Below, one piece after another: positions 1 through 6,851 of a stretch of 46,663 bases of DNA; the stretch's first letter is position 1; each line of letters starts with the position of its first letter. The stretch is from Gammaproteobacteria bacterium (GTDB taxonomy: Bacteria > Pseudomonadota > Gammaproteobacteria > GRL18), in the NCBI GenBank assembly GCA_027012135.1, contig JALUZF010000303.1:1-46663 (forward strand). The letters are read 5' to 3'. Below the pieces are notes generated by a model that saw nothing but the letters and a program-made list of their open reading frames with translations, was not told the origin of the DNA and made no database searches. The translations under genes and the position numbers were made by a program.

Positions 1-23
1 AAAAGAGTTTTTTAAATTTTTTT

Positions 24-90
24 CGCTCAACGCTCAACGCTCAACGCTCAACGCTCAACGCTCAACGCTCAACGCTCAACGCTCAACGCT
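24..90. repeat. Heptamer tandem array (CGCTCAA)n downstream of moeA
   Basis: Nine uninterrupted head-to-tail copies of the 7-nt unit CGCTCAA (24-86) are followed by a partial copy. Read along the moeA coding strand the unit is TTGAGCG, and the array begins within a few bases of the moeA stop codon. A second short array of the same unit lies between fliP and fliQ. Function is unknown. It is likely a length-variable simple repeat, and being noncoding here it does not shift a reading frame. Confidence 0.95.
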
Positions 91-95
91 CGCTC

Positions 96-1358
96 TCAAT
101 CCACCAATCCCTCAAACGGCTGCACATCCACCATCTCACCAGCCTCAATACTACCGCTTTCCGCCGGTATCACAATAAAACAGTTTGCCCGGCTCATGGC
201 GGTTAATACATGTGAGGCCTGGGTGCCGGCATTTCTGACGGTTAATTCACCGCTTTCAGACTGTTCCAGAATACCCCGCTGAAAATCGGTACGGCCGGGG
301 CGTTTCTTTAGAAACTCGGTGGTTTTCACTTTTACTGTCAGGGGCAATACAATCTTCTGTCCCTGCATACGTTTCAGTGCCGGCTGGACAAACTGGTAAA
401 AGGTGGCAATAACCGAAACGGGATTACCCGGCAGGCCGAAAAACAGGCTTTTACCCAGGGTACCAAAGGCCAGTGGCTTGCCGGGTTTCATGGAAATTTT
501 CCAGAAATTAATCTGGCCGAGTTTTTCCAGAGTTTCTTTTACAAAGTCCGCTTCTCCGACAGAGACTCCGCCTGAGGTAATTACCGCATCGGCCACACTG
601 GCGGCAGTAGTAAAAGCATTTTCAATGGCCTGACGATCATCGGGGATCACGCCCATATCCACCAGTTCAATACCCAGGTTGTTTAACAGGCCGTAAAGTG
701 AATAACGGTTGGAATCGTAAATTTCACCATTGCCCAGCGGTTCACCAATAGAACGCAGTTCATCACCAGTAGAAAAAAAGGCCACTCGCAGTTTTCGGCT
801 GACGGTAACTTCTGCAATGCCCTGGGTGGCCAGAAAGGCCAGATCGGTAGGGCTGAGCTTTTTGCCTTTAGCCAGAAATGTCTGTCCAGTTTTCAGATCA
901 TCGCCTTCCTTGCGGACATTAGCATAAGGTTTGGGGACGGTTGTAATAACCACCGTACCTTCTTCCGGTGTTTCAGTATGTTCCTGCATAACCACTGTAT
1001 CCACACCATCAGGTACCTGTGCACCGGTCATGATCCGGATGGCTTCGCCGGACTGAATTTTTCCGTTATAGGGGTGGCCGGCAAAGGACTGGCCAACCAC
1101 TTTAAGTGTCAGCTTGCTTTGTTCACCAGTATCACTGGATTTAAAGGCATAACCATCCATGCCGGAATTGTCACAGGGCGGGGTATTAAAGGTCGCGATT
1201 ACATCCTCTGCCAGAATACGGTTTAAAGCATGACGTAAATCAACCCGTTCAAAGCCTGCAACTGGCTGGATATCACTGATTATGCGGTTTTGCACTTCAC
1301 TTACGGAAAGAAAAAGATTGTTATTCTGAGTTGTATTTTGAGCCATATTTTGTGTCAT
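96..1358 (-). CDS. moeA: Molybdopterin molybdenumtransferase MoeA
   Basis: Inserts molybdate into adenylylated molybdopterin, the last common step of molybdenum cofactor synthesis, in the cytoplasm. At 420 aa it has normal family length. Visible signatures are PPCDNSGMDGYAF (about 60-72), RIMTGAQVPDG near 110, FSTGDEL near 195, SGGVSVGEADFV near 265, SMKPGKPLAFG near 290 and GLPGNPVSV near 310, all MoeA hallmarks. The first ATG gives an extended N-terminus rich in Gln and Asn (MTQNMAQNTTQNNN); the next in-frame ATG, four codons on, is an alternative start. It lies 30 nt downstream of mobB on the same strand, so the two are probably one operon. Its 3' end abuts the heptamer array. Confidence 0.96.
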   Translation of the reverse strand: MTQNMAQNTTQNNNLFLSVSEVQNRIISDIQPVAGFERVDLRHALNRILAEDVIATFNTPPCDNSGMDGYAFKSSDTGEQSKLTLKVVGQSFAGHPYNGKIQSGEAIRIMTGAQVPDGVDTVVMQEHTETPEEGTVVITTVPKPYANVRKEGDDLKTGQTFLAKGKKLSPTDLAFLATQGIAEVTVSRKLRVAFFSTGDELRSIGEPLGNGEIYDSNRYSLYGLLNNLGIELVDMGVIPDDRQAIENAFTTAASVADAVITSGGVSVGEADFVKETLEKLGQINFWKISMKPGKPLAFGTLGKSLFFGLPGNPVSVIATFYQFVQPALKRMQGQKIVLPLTVKVKTTEFLKKRPGRTDFQRGILEQSESGELTVRNAGTQASHVLTAMSRANCFIVIPAESGSIEAGEMVDVQPFEGLVD

Positions 1359-1388
1359 AGTTCTAAAAAATCCTGTGGGAGACGAAAA

Positions 1389-1988
1389 TTAACTGGATTG
1401 CTGGTTTTCTGATATATCGTTGTCTTTAACGAGTGTCGTAATAAAACCGGCTATTTCTGCAATATTGTTTATATCCAGTATGGGACATGATCTTTCCAGA
1501 GCATACCGTTCGGTTAAATCAGCCTGATCACTGGCAATAGCTATAATATCTGGATCCTGTGGGTATAACAGGGGTTTACCCAGAGACGGCCGATGCAGTT
1601 CTATCTTGGAGATTTGCTCATGTTTAAAACCTTCTACCAGAACCAGGTCAGCCTGCTGCAGATCCAGATGAGGCAGCAACTCAAACAGCTGAGGTTCAGG
1701 ATGCTGTTTCCGGTAAGCCGGGCTTTGTTCCACCATTAAAGCCCAGCGTTTGGCTGAAGCCACTAACATCTGATCTGCTCCGGCCTTACGCAGGCGGTAA
1801 CTGTCCTTACCCGGTTTATCAATATCAAATTTTTCATGGTGGGTATGTTTTACCATAGCAATATGAATACTGGCTTGATTCAGCTCAGGGATTAACTGTT
1901 CCAGCAGGGTGGTTTTACCGGTACCGCTAAAGGCGGCAAAACCCAGTAATGGTGTATTTTTATAACGGGTCAGTGAAATCATGGGCAA
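1389..1988 (-). CDS. mobB: Molybdopterin-guanine dinucleotide biosynthesis adapter MobB
   Basis: GTP-binding accessory protein that helps MobA make the guanine dinucleotide form of the molybdenum cofactor. The P-loop FSGTGKTTLL lies at about residues 20-29. KHTHHEKFDIDKPGKDSYR, around residues 47-65, is the typical MobB segment, and VLVEGFK near 117 is the conserved switch-like strand. At 199 aa it is slightly longer than many MobB proteins because of a C-terminal tail. It is first in a two-gene minus-strand unit with moeA; mobA is not in this window. The divergent nudF begins 45 nt away, so the promoters share a very short gap. Confidence 0.93.
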   Translation of the reverse strand: MPMISLTRYKNTPLLGFAAFSGTGKTTLLEQLIPELNQASIHIAMVKHTHHEKFDIDKPGKDSYRLRKAGADQMLVASAKRWALMVEQSPAYRKQHPEPQLFELLPHLDLQQADLVLVEGFKHEQISKIELHRPSLGKPLLYPQDPDIIAIASDQADLTERYALERSCPILDINNIAEIAGFITTLVKDNDISENQQSS

Positions 1989-2033
1989 AATATATCATAA
2001 TTTACGCCATTTTAAATCTAAAGGCTTATCTGG

Positions 2034-2678
2034 ATGCAGCAGTTTAAATGCAAAGATGTCACACTGATAAACAAAGAGACCGGCTACAGCGGTTTTTTTA
2101 CCATAAATAAATACACTCTGCAGCACAGAATGTTCAGCGGAGAACAGACCAGGATACTGCACAGGGAATGTTTTGAGCGTGGACATGCAGTCGGTGTGCT
2201 GGCTTATGATCCCTGGAAAGACAGAGTTATTTTGCTGGAACAGTTCCGTATCGGCGCCTGGGTTAATGCACTTGAGAATAGCAGTTCATCAGACAATAGT
2301 CCCTGGCTGCTGGAAGTTATTGCCGGAATTGTAGAGCCCGGAGAATCCTGTCAGGAAGTGGCCCATCGAGAGGCTATGGAAGAGGCTGGCTGCCGGTTGC
2401 TGGCTCTGGAACCCATAGGCGATTTTTTATCCAGCCCCGGCGGTACTTCTGAAACCACCCAGTTATATTGCGGCTGTGTTAAAAGTGACGGCATTGGAGG
2501 TATTCATGGCCTTGAAGAAGAAGGTGAAGATATTCGGGTGTGGGTGGTTGATTTTAAGGAAACGGTCCAGTGGCTGAAACAGGGGCGTTTAAATAATGCC
2601 AGTGCCATGATAGCACTGCAGTGGTTAATACTTAACCATGATTCAATAAGAAATAAATGGCAATCAGTTGTTAAATAA
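2034..2678 (+). CDS. nudF: ADP-ribose pyrophosphatase (NUDIX hydrolase)
   Basis: Hydrolyses ADP-ribose to AMP and ribose-5-phosphate. The Nudix box (GX5EX7REX2EEXG) is complete at about residues 98-120, with GIVEPGES and HREAMEEAG at its ends. Flanking segments RECFERGHAVGVL, FLSSPGGTSE, GIHGLEEEGEDIRV and NASAMIALQWL match the E. coli NudF/YqiE subfamily by eye. Length is 214 aa, close to the 209 aa of E. coli NudF. In many gammaproteobacteria nudF is followed directly by a DUF1249 gene (yqiB). Here that gene is 2.1 kb downstream, with a motility-related block in between. Confidence 0.93.
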   Translation: MQQFKCKDVTLINKETGYSGFFTINKYTLQHRMFSGEQTRILHRECFERGHAVGVLAYDPWKDRVILLEQFRIGAWVNALENSSSSDNSPWLLEVIAGIVEPGESCQEVAHREAMEEAGCRLLALEPIGDFLSSPGGTSETTQLYCGCVKSDGIGGIHGLEEEGEDIRVWVVDFKETVQWLKQGRLNNASAMIALQWLILNHDSIRNKWQSVVK

Positions 2679-2709
2679 TACACCAACGATCAAACCGCCT
2701 ACTTGCAAC

Positions 2710-2736
2710 TAAAGATTTTTCCTTTTAAGACGCTAA
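2710..2736 (+). promoter_or_regulatory. Candidate sigma-28 promoter for the 75-aa gene
   Basis: TAAAGATT (2710-2717), an 11-nt spacer and GACGCTAA (2729-2736) match the FliA consensus TAAAGTTT-N11-GCCGATAA at 6/8 in each box with exact spacing. The 75-aa gene starts about 75 nt downstream. The match is weaker than the cheY and cheW sites, so this is a candidate only. Confidence 0.4.
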
Positions 2737-2818
2737 AATTTTTAACTAGTACATATAAACCTGGGAGTACGGGTATTTTTATTCACGCTTCCAGCACTCA
2801 AAATTTCAGGATTTAAAT

Positions 2819-3046
2819 ATGTCTGACGCCATTACTGCTACAGCTCAAACCGGTATCCAGCAGGGTCTTAACGGTTTAAAGAAAAATGCCTCGCAACTGG
2901 CCAGTAAAGCGGCTATGGAAGGTAAGGCAGATATCACGACCCCTGTAGTAGAAATGAAAATGAACAAGTACCAGGTACTGGCATCCGGAAAGGTTATTGA
3001 AACCGTGGATGAAACCCTGGGAGCTCTTTTAAATGAAAAAGTATAA
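2819..3046 (+). CDS. Small motility-associated protein, FlgE/rod-like C-terminal motif
   Basis: 75 aa, soluble, no signal peptide. The N-terminal half is rich in Ala, Gln and Asn and looks helical (ITATAQTGIQQGLNGLKKNA). The C-terminal half contains KMNKYQVLASGKVIETVD followed by ETLGALLNEK. I recall a similar arrangement, a V-x-A-x-x-V-I helix then LGxLLD, in short proteins of flagellated gammaproteobacteria that resemble the C-terminal helix of flagellar axial proteins. The assignment is by motif resemblance only and its function is unknown. A candidate sigma-28 promoter upstream and a sigma-28-type gene downstream support a motility link. It is transcribed in the same direction as the HDOD gene but separated from it by 151 nt. 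Confidence 0.7.
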   Translation: MSDAITATAQTGIQQGLNGLKKNASQLASKAAMEGKADITTPVVEMKMNKYQVLASGKVIETVDETLGALLNEKV

Positions 3047-3197
3047 TCAGCTATTCTATCTGAATATTCCCTCTATCTGAATATTTTCCTGCCTCTATAG
3101 ACTGCCTAAGCGGTAGTTGTCTGCTATACTTTAGTTTTTATATTGCCTTTTAATTAAGACAGGGCGCTGGCTTTATGAACTATCCGGAAAACATATA

Positions 3198-4082
3198 ATG
3201 TCTAACGAAAAAACTTTATCAATATCTATGGAAAAACTGAATAAATTACCGCCGCTTTCCAATGCGGCCCGTAAAATTCTGGAGATTATTAATAATCCGG
3301 ATATTGATATTTCGGTATTTGTGAAAGTTGTAGAGCAGGATCCTGTGCTGTTGGGTAAGCTGATTGGCCTGGCAAATTCCGCTTATTATGGAAACCGTAA
3401 GATAAGTAGTGTAGAACGTGCCATTATTGATATTCTGGGACTGAGAACAGCCAAAAATATAGCTCTGGGTGTGGTTTTAAGCGGGATCTTTGATACCCGG
3501 CAATGTCCGAATTTTAAAGTAGCGGATTTCTGGCTCAATAGTCTGTTAAGTGCACGTCTGGCCAGAGACTTTGCTGTATATATTACAGATATAGAACAGG
3601 ATGAAGCCTATTTATGTGCCATGCTGTATGAAATTGGCCAGATGGCCCTGGCGTTTCTGTATCCGGAAGAGATGAACCGGCTCCTGGCTGAAGAACCGGC
3701 CCTGATAATGGCCGGAGAAGTGGAAAATTTTGGCCGCAATCATTATAGCATCAGTGCTGAGCTGCTTGAAAAATGGAACCTTCCGGAAATTGTCGTGCAG
3801 GTTTTATCAGAATCGGCTGAAATTGAGGACTCCGGAGATAAAACAGAACAGCAGACAGCTGAATTAAGTAAAATGACTCAGCTGATCCTGCTGTGCAAAA
3901 TATTAAGCACGGCTATTTTGTCTAAAGAAAAACAGGTGGAATCTACAGCTGAACAGGCTGATGCACTGCCTGAGTCCTGGCCGGATTTTCTGCAACCCAT
4001 TAAGGCCGAACTGGAAGCTGTGGTAAGAAAAACAGCCGGTAACCTGGAAGATTACCAGGAAATGGCCCGGCTTCTGAGTTGA
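3198..4082 (+). CDS. HDOD domain protein
   Basis: 294 aa with an HDOD domain (about residues 10-215), a metal-independent relative of HD phosphohydrolases found in signalling proteins. Visible HDOD features are LPPLSNAARKILEIINNPDIDI near the N-terminus, VVEQDPVLLGKLIGLANSAYYG, ISSVERAIIDILGLRTAKNIAL, and the later LLEKWNLPEIVVQVL. The C-terminal 80 residues are acidic and less typical. It is followed after only 4 nt by a sigma-28-type factor, so co-expression is very likely. HDOD proteins commonly take part in motility, biofilm and c-di-GMP regulation; whether this one controls the neighbouring sigma factor is inference. Confidence 0.9.
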   Translation: MSNEKTLSISMEKLNKLPPLSNAARKILEIINNPDIDISVFVKVVEQDPVLLGKLIGLANSAYYGNRKISSVERAIIDILGLRTAKNIALGVVLSGIFDTRQCPNFKVADFWLNSLLSARLARDFAVYITDIEQDEAYLCAMLYEIGQMALAFLYPEEMNRLLAEEPALIMAGEVENFGRNHYSISAELLEKWNLPEIVVQVLSESAEIEDSGDKTEQQTAELSKMTQLILLCKILSTAILSKEKQVESTAEQADALPESWPDFLQPIKAELEAVVRKTAGNLEDYQEMARLLS

Positions 4083-4086
4083 TAAT

Positions 4087-4791
4087 ATGTATAGCCCTGA
4101 AGAAAAACAAGCTGCTGATCAATTACTTGAAAAATATACTCCGCTGGTAAAAAAAATTGCCTGGCATCTGTCATCCAGACTGCCGGCAGATATTCATATT
4201 GACGATATTATACAATCAGGGCTAATTGGTCTGCTCGATGCCAGTAAACATTATGATCCGAGCCAGGGTGCTCAGTTTGAAACCTATGCCAGCATTCGGA
4301 TCCGGGGTGCTATTCTTGATGAAGTCAGGCGCAGTGACTGGGTGCCTAAATCAGTGCATAAAAAAGCCCGGGATTTAACCGCTGCCATTGCAGAAATTGA
4401 GCGTCGTACCGGCCGTGATGCCAGAGATATTGAAGTGGCTGAGGAACTGGGCGTTTCCCTGGATGAATATTATACTATTCTGCAGGACAGCAGTTCCTGC
4501 AGAATGCTCAGTTTTGATGATCTGGAAGCGGATGATACCCAGAGCCTGGGTATGTTTGAGGATCGCCACAGTAACGTGGTGTCTGAAGTGATGGATGAAG
4601 AGTTTAAACAACGCCTGTCCCATGCCATAGCCAGTCTCCCGGAGCGGGAACGCATGGTTATGTCGCTGTATTATGATACCGAGATGAACCTTAAGGAAGT
4701 TGGAGCATTAATTGGCATCAGTGAATCCCGTGTCAGTCAGCTGCTCAGCCAGGCCCAGTTAAGATTAGTTGCCAGAATGAATGAAACATGA
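4087..4791 (+). CDS. Second sigma-28 (FliA-type) RNA polymerase sigma factor
   Basis: 234-aa sigma-70 family group 3 protein. Region 2 is clear (PLVKKIAWHLSSRLP, IIQSGLIGLLDASKHYD, FETYASIRIRGAILDEVR, then DWVPKSVHKKAR). Regions 3 and 4 follow (LPERERMVMSLYYDTEMNLKE, IGISESRVSQLLSQAQLRL). It is a clear paralogue of the fliA at 16920. In region 4.2 the canonical SRVSQIHSQA reads SRVSQLLSQA, replacing the usual His. It is coupled to HDOD upstream (4-nt gap) and overlaps DUF1249 downstream by 4 nt (ATGA). No anti-sigma gene (flgM) is adjacent. Whether it recognises the same promoters is unknown. Confidence 0.9.
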   Translation: MYSPEEKQAADQLLEKYTPLVKKIAWHLSSRLPADIHIDDIIQSGLIGLLDASKHYDPSQGAQFETYASIRIRGAILDEVRRSDWVPKSVHKKARDLTAAIAEIERRTGRDARDIEVAEELGVSLDEYYTILQDSSSCRMLSFDDLEADDTQSLGMFEDRHSNVVSEVMDEEFKQRLSHAIASLPERERMVMSLYYDTEMNLKEVGALIGISESRVSQLLSQAQLRLVARMNET

Positions 4792-5228
4792 GCCATACAA
4801 TTATACGCAGACAGTATCAGACCACCACACCGGTTGGTTTGTATGAAGCTAATTTTCGCCGTTTAACCCGGTTATTGCCGGATATCGGCCGACGTAATGT
4901 GGGAGAGTGCATTGAATTAGCGGCAGAAAATACTACCATCACCATTCTTGAACAGTTTAAATATACTTCGATTATCAACCTGCAACAGGTGTTGAATACT
5001 TCCTTTAATCAGCTTTCTGACGTTGAGATGGAACTGCGTATCTGCCACGATGCCCGTCTGCTTGAAGTGGTAGGGTACCAGGGACGTAATCCGGTACAGT
5101 CGGCGCTTTATTATCCGAACAAACACATGCTGCAGCTGGATGAAAAAAAACAGCTGAACTTATTATTAAAGGAAATACTGGAAACTTCTATCCGGCAGCA
5201 ACGCCATCTTGCTGACTCTTTAATTTAG
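4788..5228 (+). CDS. yqiB: DUF1249 family protein (YqiB-like)
   Basis: 146 aa. The pattern GLYEANFRRLTRLLPD, TITILEQFKYTSIINLQQ, MELRICHDARLLEVVGYQ and YYPNKHMLQLDEKKQLNLLL matches E. coli YqiB and the DUF1249 family. The function of that family is unknown. Its start codon overlaps the sigma factor stop (ATGA), which indicates translational coupling. In E. coli this gene follows nudF and precedes cpdA. Here it is separated from nudF by the small protein, HDOD and sigma genes, and is followed by a secreted SPOR-like protein instead of cpdA. Confidence 0.88.
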   Translation: MSHTIIRRQYQTTTPVGLYEANFRRLTRLLPDIGRRNVGECIELAAENTTITILEQFKYTSIINLQQVLNTSFNQLSDVEMELRICHDARLLEVVGYQGRNPVQSALYYPNKHMLQLDEKKQLNLLLKEILETSIRQQRHLADSLI

Positions 5229-5263
5229 GTTTAACACCTTAATGCCCTGGATAATGATAAAAA

Positions 5264-5908
5264 ATGCATAGACAGTCTCTTTTATACACCTTGTTCAGCA
5301 TAATACTGATGTTTTTTTTACCTGCAGTACAGGCTGATGATTTTGATAAAGCCATGCAGGCTTATGCAAAAAGTGATTATGTACAGGCAATAAAACTATT
5401 CACTCCACTGGCTGAACAGGGAGACAGCCGGGCTCAATATAACCTGTGGCTGGCTTATAGTAAAAACGGCGCTACTAAATTATCCCGGCAGTACCTGGTT
5501 CAAAGCCGCAGCAGCGGACTTATTGACAGTTACTTAATAATGGCTTCAGATAAAACCATTGCTGCACTTAATCCAGAGCAGTCATGGCTGTTCAGTCAGC
5601 CGGAAGAAAGTTATACCCTGCAGCTGGCAACCGGAAAAACAATCGATTATCTGAAACAAATGAAGCAGAAACTGATAAACGGGAAAAACCTGGAACAGGT
5701 TCATAACCTGTCTATTTTGAAAGTTAAATTTGTGGATAAGGATCATAATAATACCTCTTCCAGTCGTTATATCCTTGTTTATGGGGTATTTGACTCCTAT
5801 CAAAAGGCCAAAGTAGAAATAACCAGACTGCCTGAATCACTGCAAAAATCCAGCCCCTGGATTAGACAAATTAAAAGTTTGCAGTCTGTAATACAAAAGA
5901 CCCGCTAA
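5264..5908 (+). CDS. Secreted TPR/Sel1-like protein with SPOR-like C-terminus
   Basis: 214 aa. Residues 1-24 form a signal peptide (hydrophobic LLYTLFSIILMFFLPAV followed by QA and D). Residues 25-75 read as a Sel1/TPR-type helical repeat (AMQAYAKSDYVQAIKLFTPLAEQGDSRAQ). The C-terminal half (about 117-210) resembles a SPOR domain: it opens with SYTLQLATGK, contains RYILVYGVFDSYQKAKVEI, and closes with PWIRQIKSLQSVI. SPOR domains bind denuded septal peptidoglycan. It starts 35 nt after DUF1249 and is probably the last gene of that unit. The SPOR call is by motif shape, not alignment. Confidence 0.75.
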   Translation: MHRQSLLYTLFSIILMFFLPAVQADDFDKAMQAYAKSDYVQAIKLFTPLAEQGDSRAQYNLWLAYSKNGATKLSRQYLVQSRSSGLIDSYLIMASDKTIAALNPEQSWLFSQPEESYTLQLATGKTIDYLKQMKQKLINGKNLEQVHNLSILKVKFVDKDHNNTSSSRYILVYGVFDSYQKAKVEITRLPESLQKSSPWIRQIKSLQSVIQKTR

Positions 5909-6270
5909 AAGACAGACTTTCTGTGATCTTTTGCTGTTCTCTTTTTATTGCTTTCTGTTTCCTTGTGATGACTTTCCGCTATTCATTATATTCTATGTCA
6001 TTTTTTTGGCACTTTTTCGGCACTTTTAGTGTTTTACTGGTATTTACCTCCTTTCAGAAGCAGGTTTTATTATGAAAAAGCTGTATTTATAGACTACAAT
6101 TATTCCAAAGGTAATTTTTGGAACATTATTTGCTTGGTTTTAGTATATGTTTTTCACTTTATCTAAAAAAGCCATAAGGCCAGGATATTTAGAAAAACCA
6201 CTAAAGATTTTATCTATAATAAACTAATATAATGGCTATCTATATTTTTAATCAGTAACAGGAAAACAAT
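5909..6270. other. AT-rich intergenic region upstream of the flagellar cluster
   Basis: 362 nt without a credible coding ORF. It holds a candidate sigma-54 promoter (annotated separately) and two direct copies of GGCACTTTT (6008-6016 and 6019-6027) 11 bp apart, about one helical turn. These lie roughly 100 bp upstream of the promoter, a sensible distance for an activator site, but no known consensus was recognised. fliK, often found just upstream of fliL, is not present. Confidence 0.6.
6118..6134 (+). promoter_or_regulatory. Candidate sigma-54 promoter of the fliL operon
   Basis: The sequence TTGGAACATTATTTGCT has GG at -24 and GC at -12 separated by exactly 10 nt, and matches YTGGCACGNNNNTTGCW at all but two defined positions. 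It lies 137 nt upstream of the fliL start codon. Sigma-54 control of fliL operons by FleQ/FlrC-type activators is established in Pseudomonas and Vibrio; its use here is inferred. Confidence 0.65.
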
Positions 6271-6813
6271 ATGGCAGATGAAGATCTGGATCTGGACGAA
6301 GGCGAAGAAGCCCCGAAGTCATCCAAGAAATTGATCATAATCATTGCAGCAGTGGTGGTATTATTAATTGGTGCGGGAGCCGGTATGTATTTTATGGGCT
6401 TTTTTGATGATGAACCGCAACAGACAGAAGCAGGACAGTCTGCTGAAGACGGTGATACAAAAGCGGCAGAGGAAGAAGAAGCCGAACCGGTTGCCGAACG
6501 AAGTTACTGGCCGCTGGAACCGCCTTTTGTACTGAACTTTGAAGGTAAAAGCAAAGCCCGTTATATGCAGATTGGACTGGAAGTGGTAACCACCAATGAT
6601 AAAGCCTTTGCCGCAGTCAAGAAGCACCTGCCGGTAATACGCAATGAAATCGTGTTATTGCTCAGTGGTCAGAAATATGAAGAGATGGTTACACCGGAAG
6701 GTAAGGAACAGCTGCGGGCAGAACTGATAGAAACGGTTAATAATGTGCTGAAACAGCATAAAGTTAAAAAAGGTATTGAGAATATTTACTTTACCAGTTT
6801 CGTAATGCAATAA
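6271..6813 (+). CDS. fliL: Flagellar basal body-associated protein FliL
   Basis: 180-aa inner-membrane protein that rings the stator units and tunes motor torque. An acidic cytoplasmic N-terminus (residues 1-20) is followed by KKLIIIIAAVVVLLIGAGAG, a single membrane helix (about 21-42), an acidic linker, and the periplasmic FliL domain (YWPLEPPFVLNFEGKSKARYMQIGLEV ... ILLLSGQKYEEMVTPEGKEQLRAEL ... IENIYFTSFVMQ). The C-terminal motif F(T)SFVMQ is typical. It is the first gene of the fliLMNOPQR-flhB unit, behind a candidate sigma-54 promoter. Confidence 0.95.
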   Translation: MADEDLDLDEGEEAPKSSKKLIIIIAAVVVLLIGAGAGMYFMGFFDDEPQQTEAGQSAEDGDTKAAEEEEAEPVAERSYWPLEPPFVLNFEGKSKARYMQIGLEVVTTNDKAFAAVKKHLPVIRNEIVLLLSGQKYEEMVTPEGKEQLRAELIETVNNVLKQHKVKKGIENIYFTSFVMQ

Positions 6814-6851
6814 ATAATGATCCAGAAACTTTATAAAGGTGAAAAACCAGC

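Noticed and set aside
3110-3126. GG and GC pair upstream of the HDOD gene resembling sigma-54
   Set aside because: The spacing is 9 nt rather than 10, and the -24 box lacks TGGCA.
6006-6025. TGGCAC followed by a second GGCAC as a sigma-54 promoter
   Set aside because: The second box does not supply TTGC at the correct -12 position; it is better described as a direct repeat.
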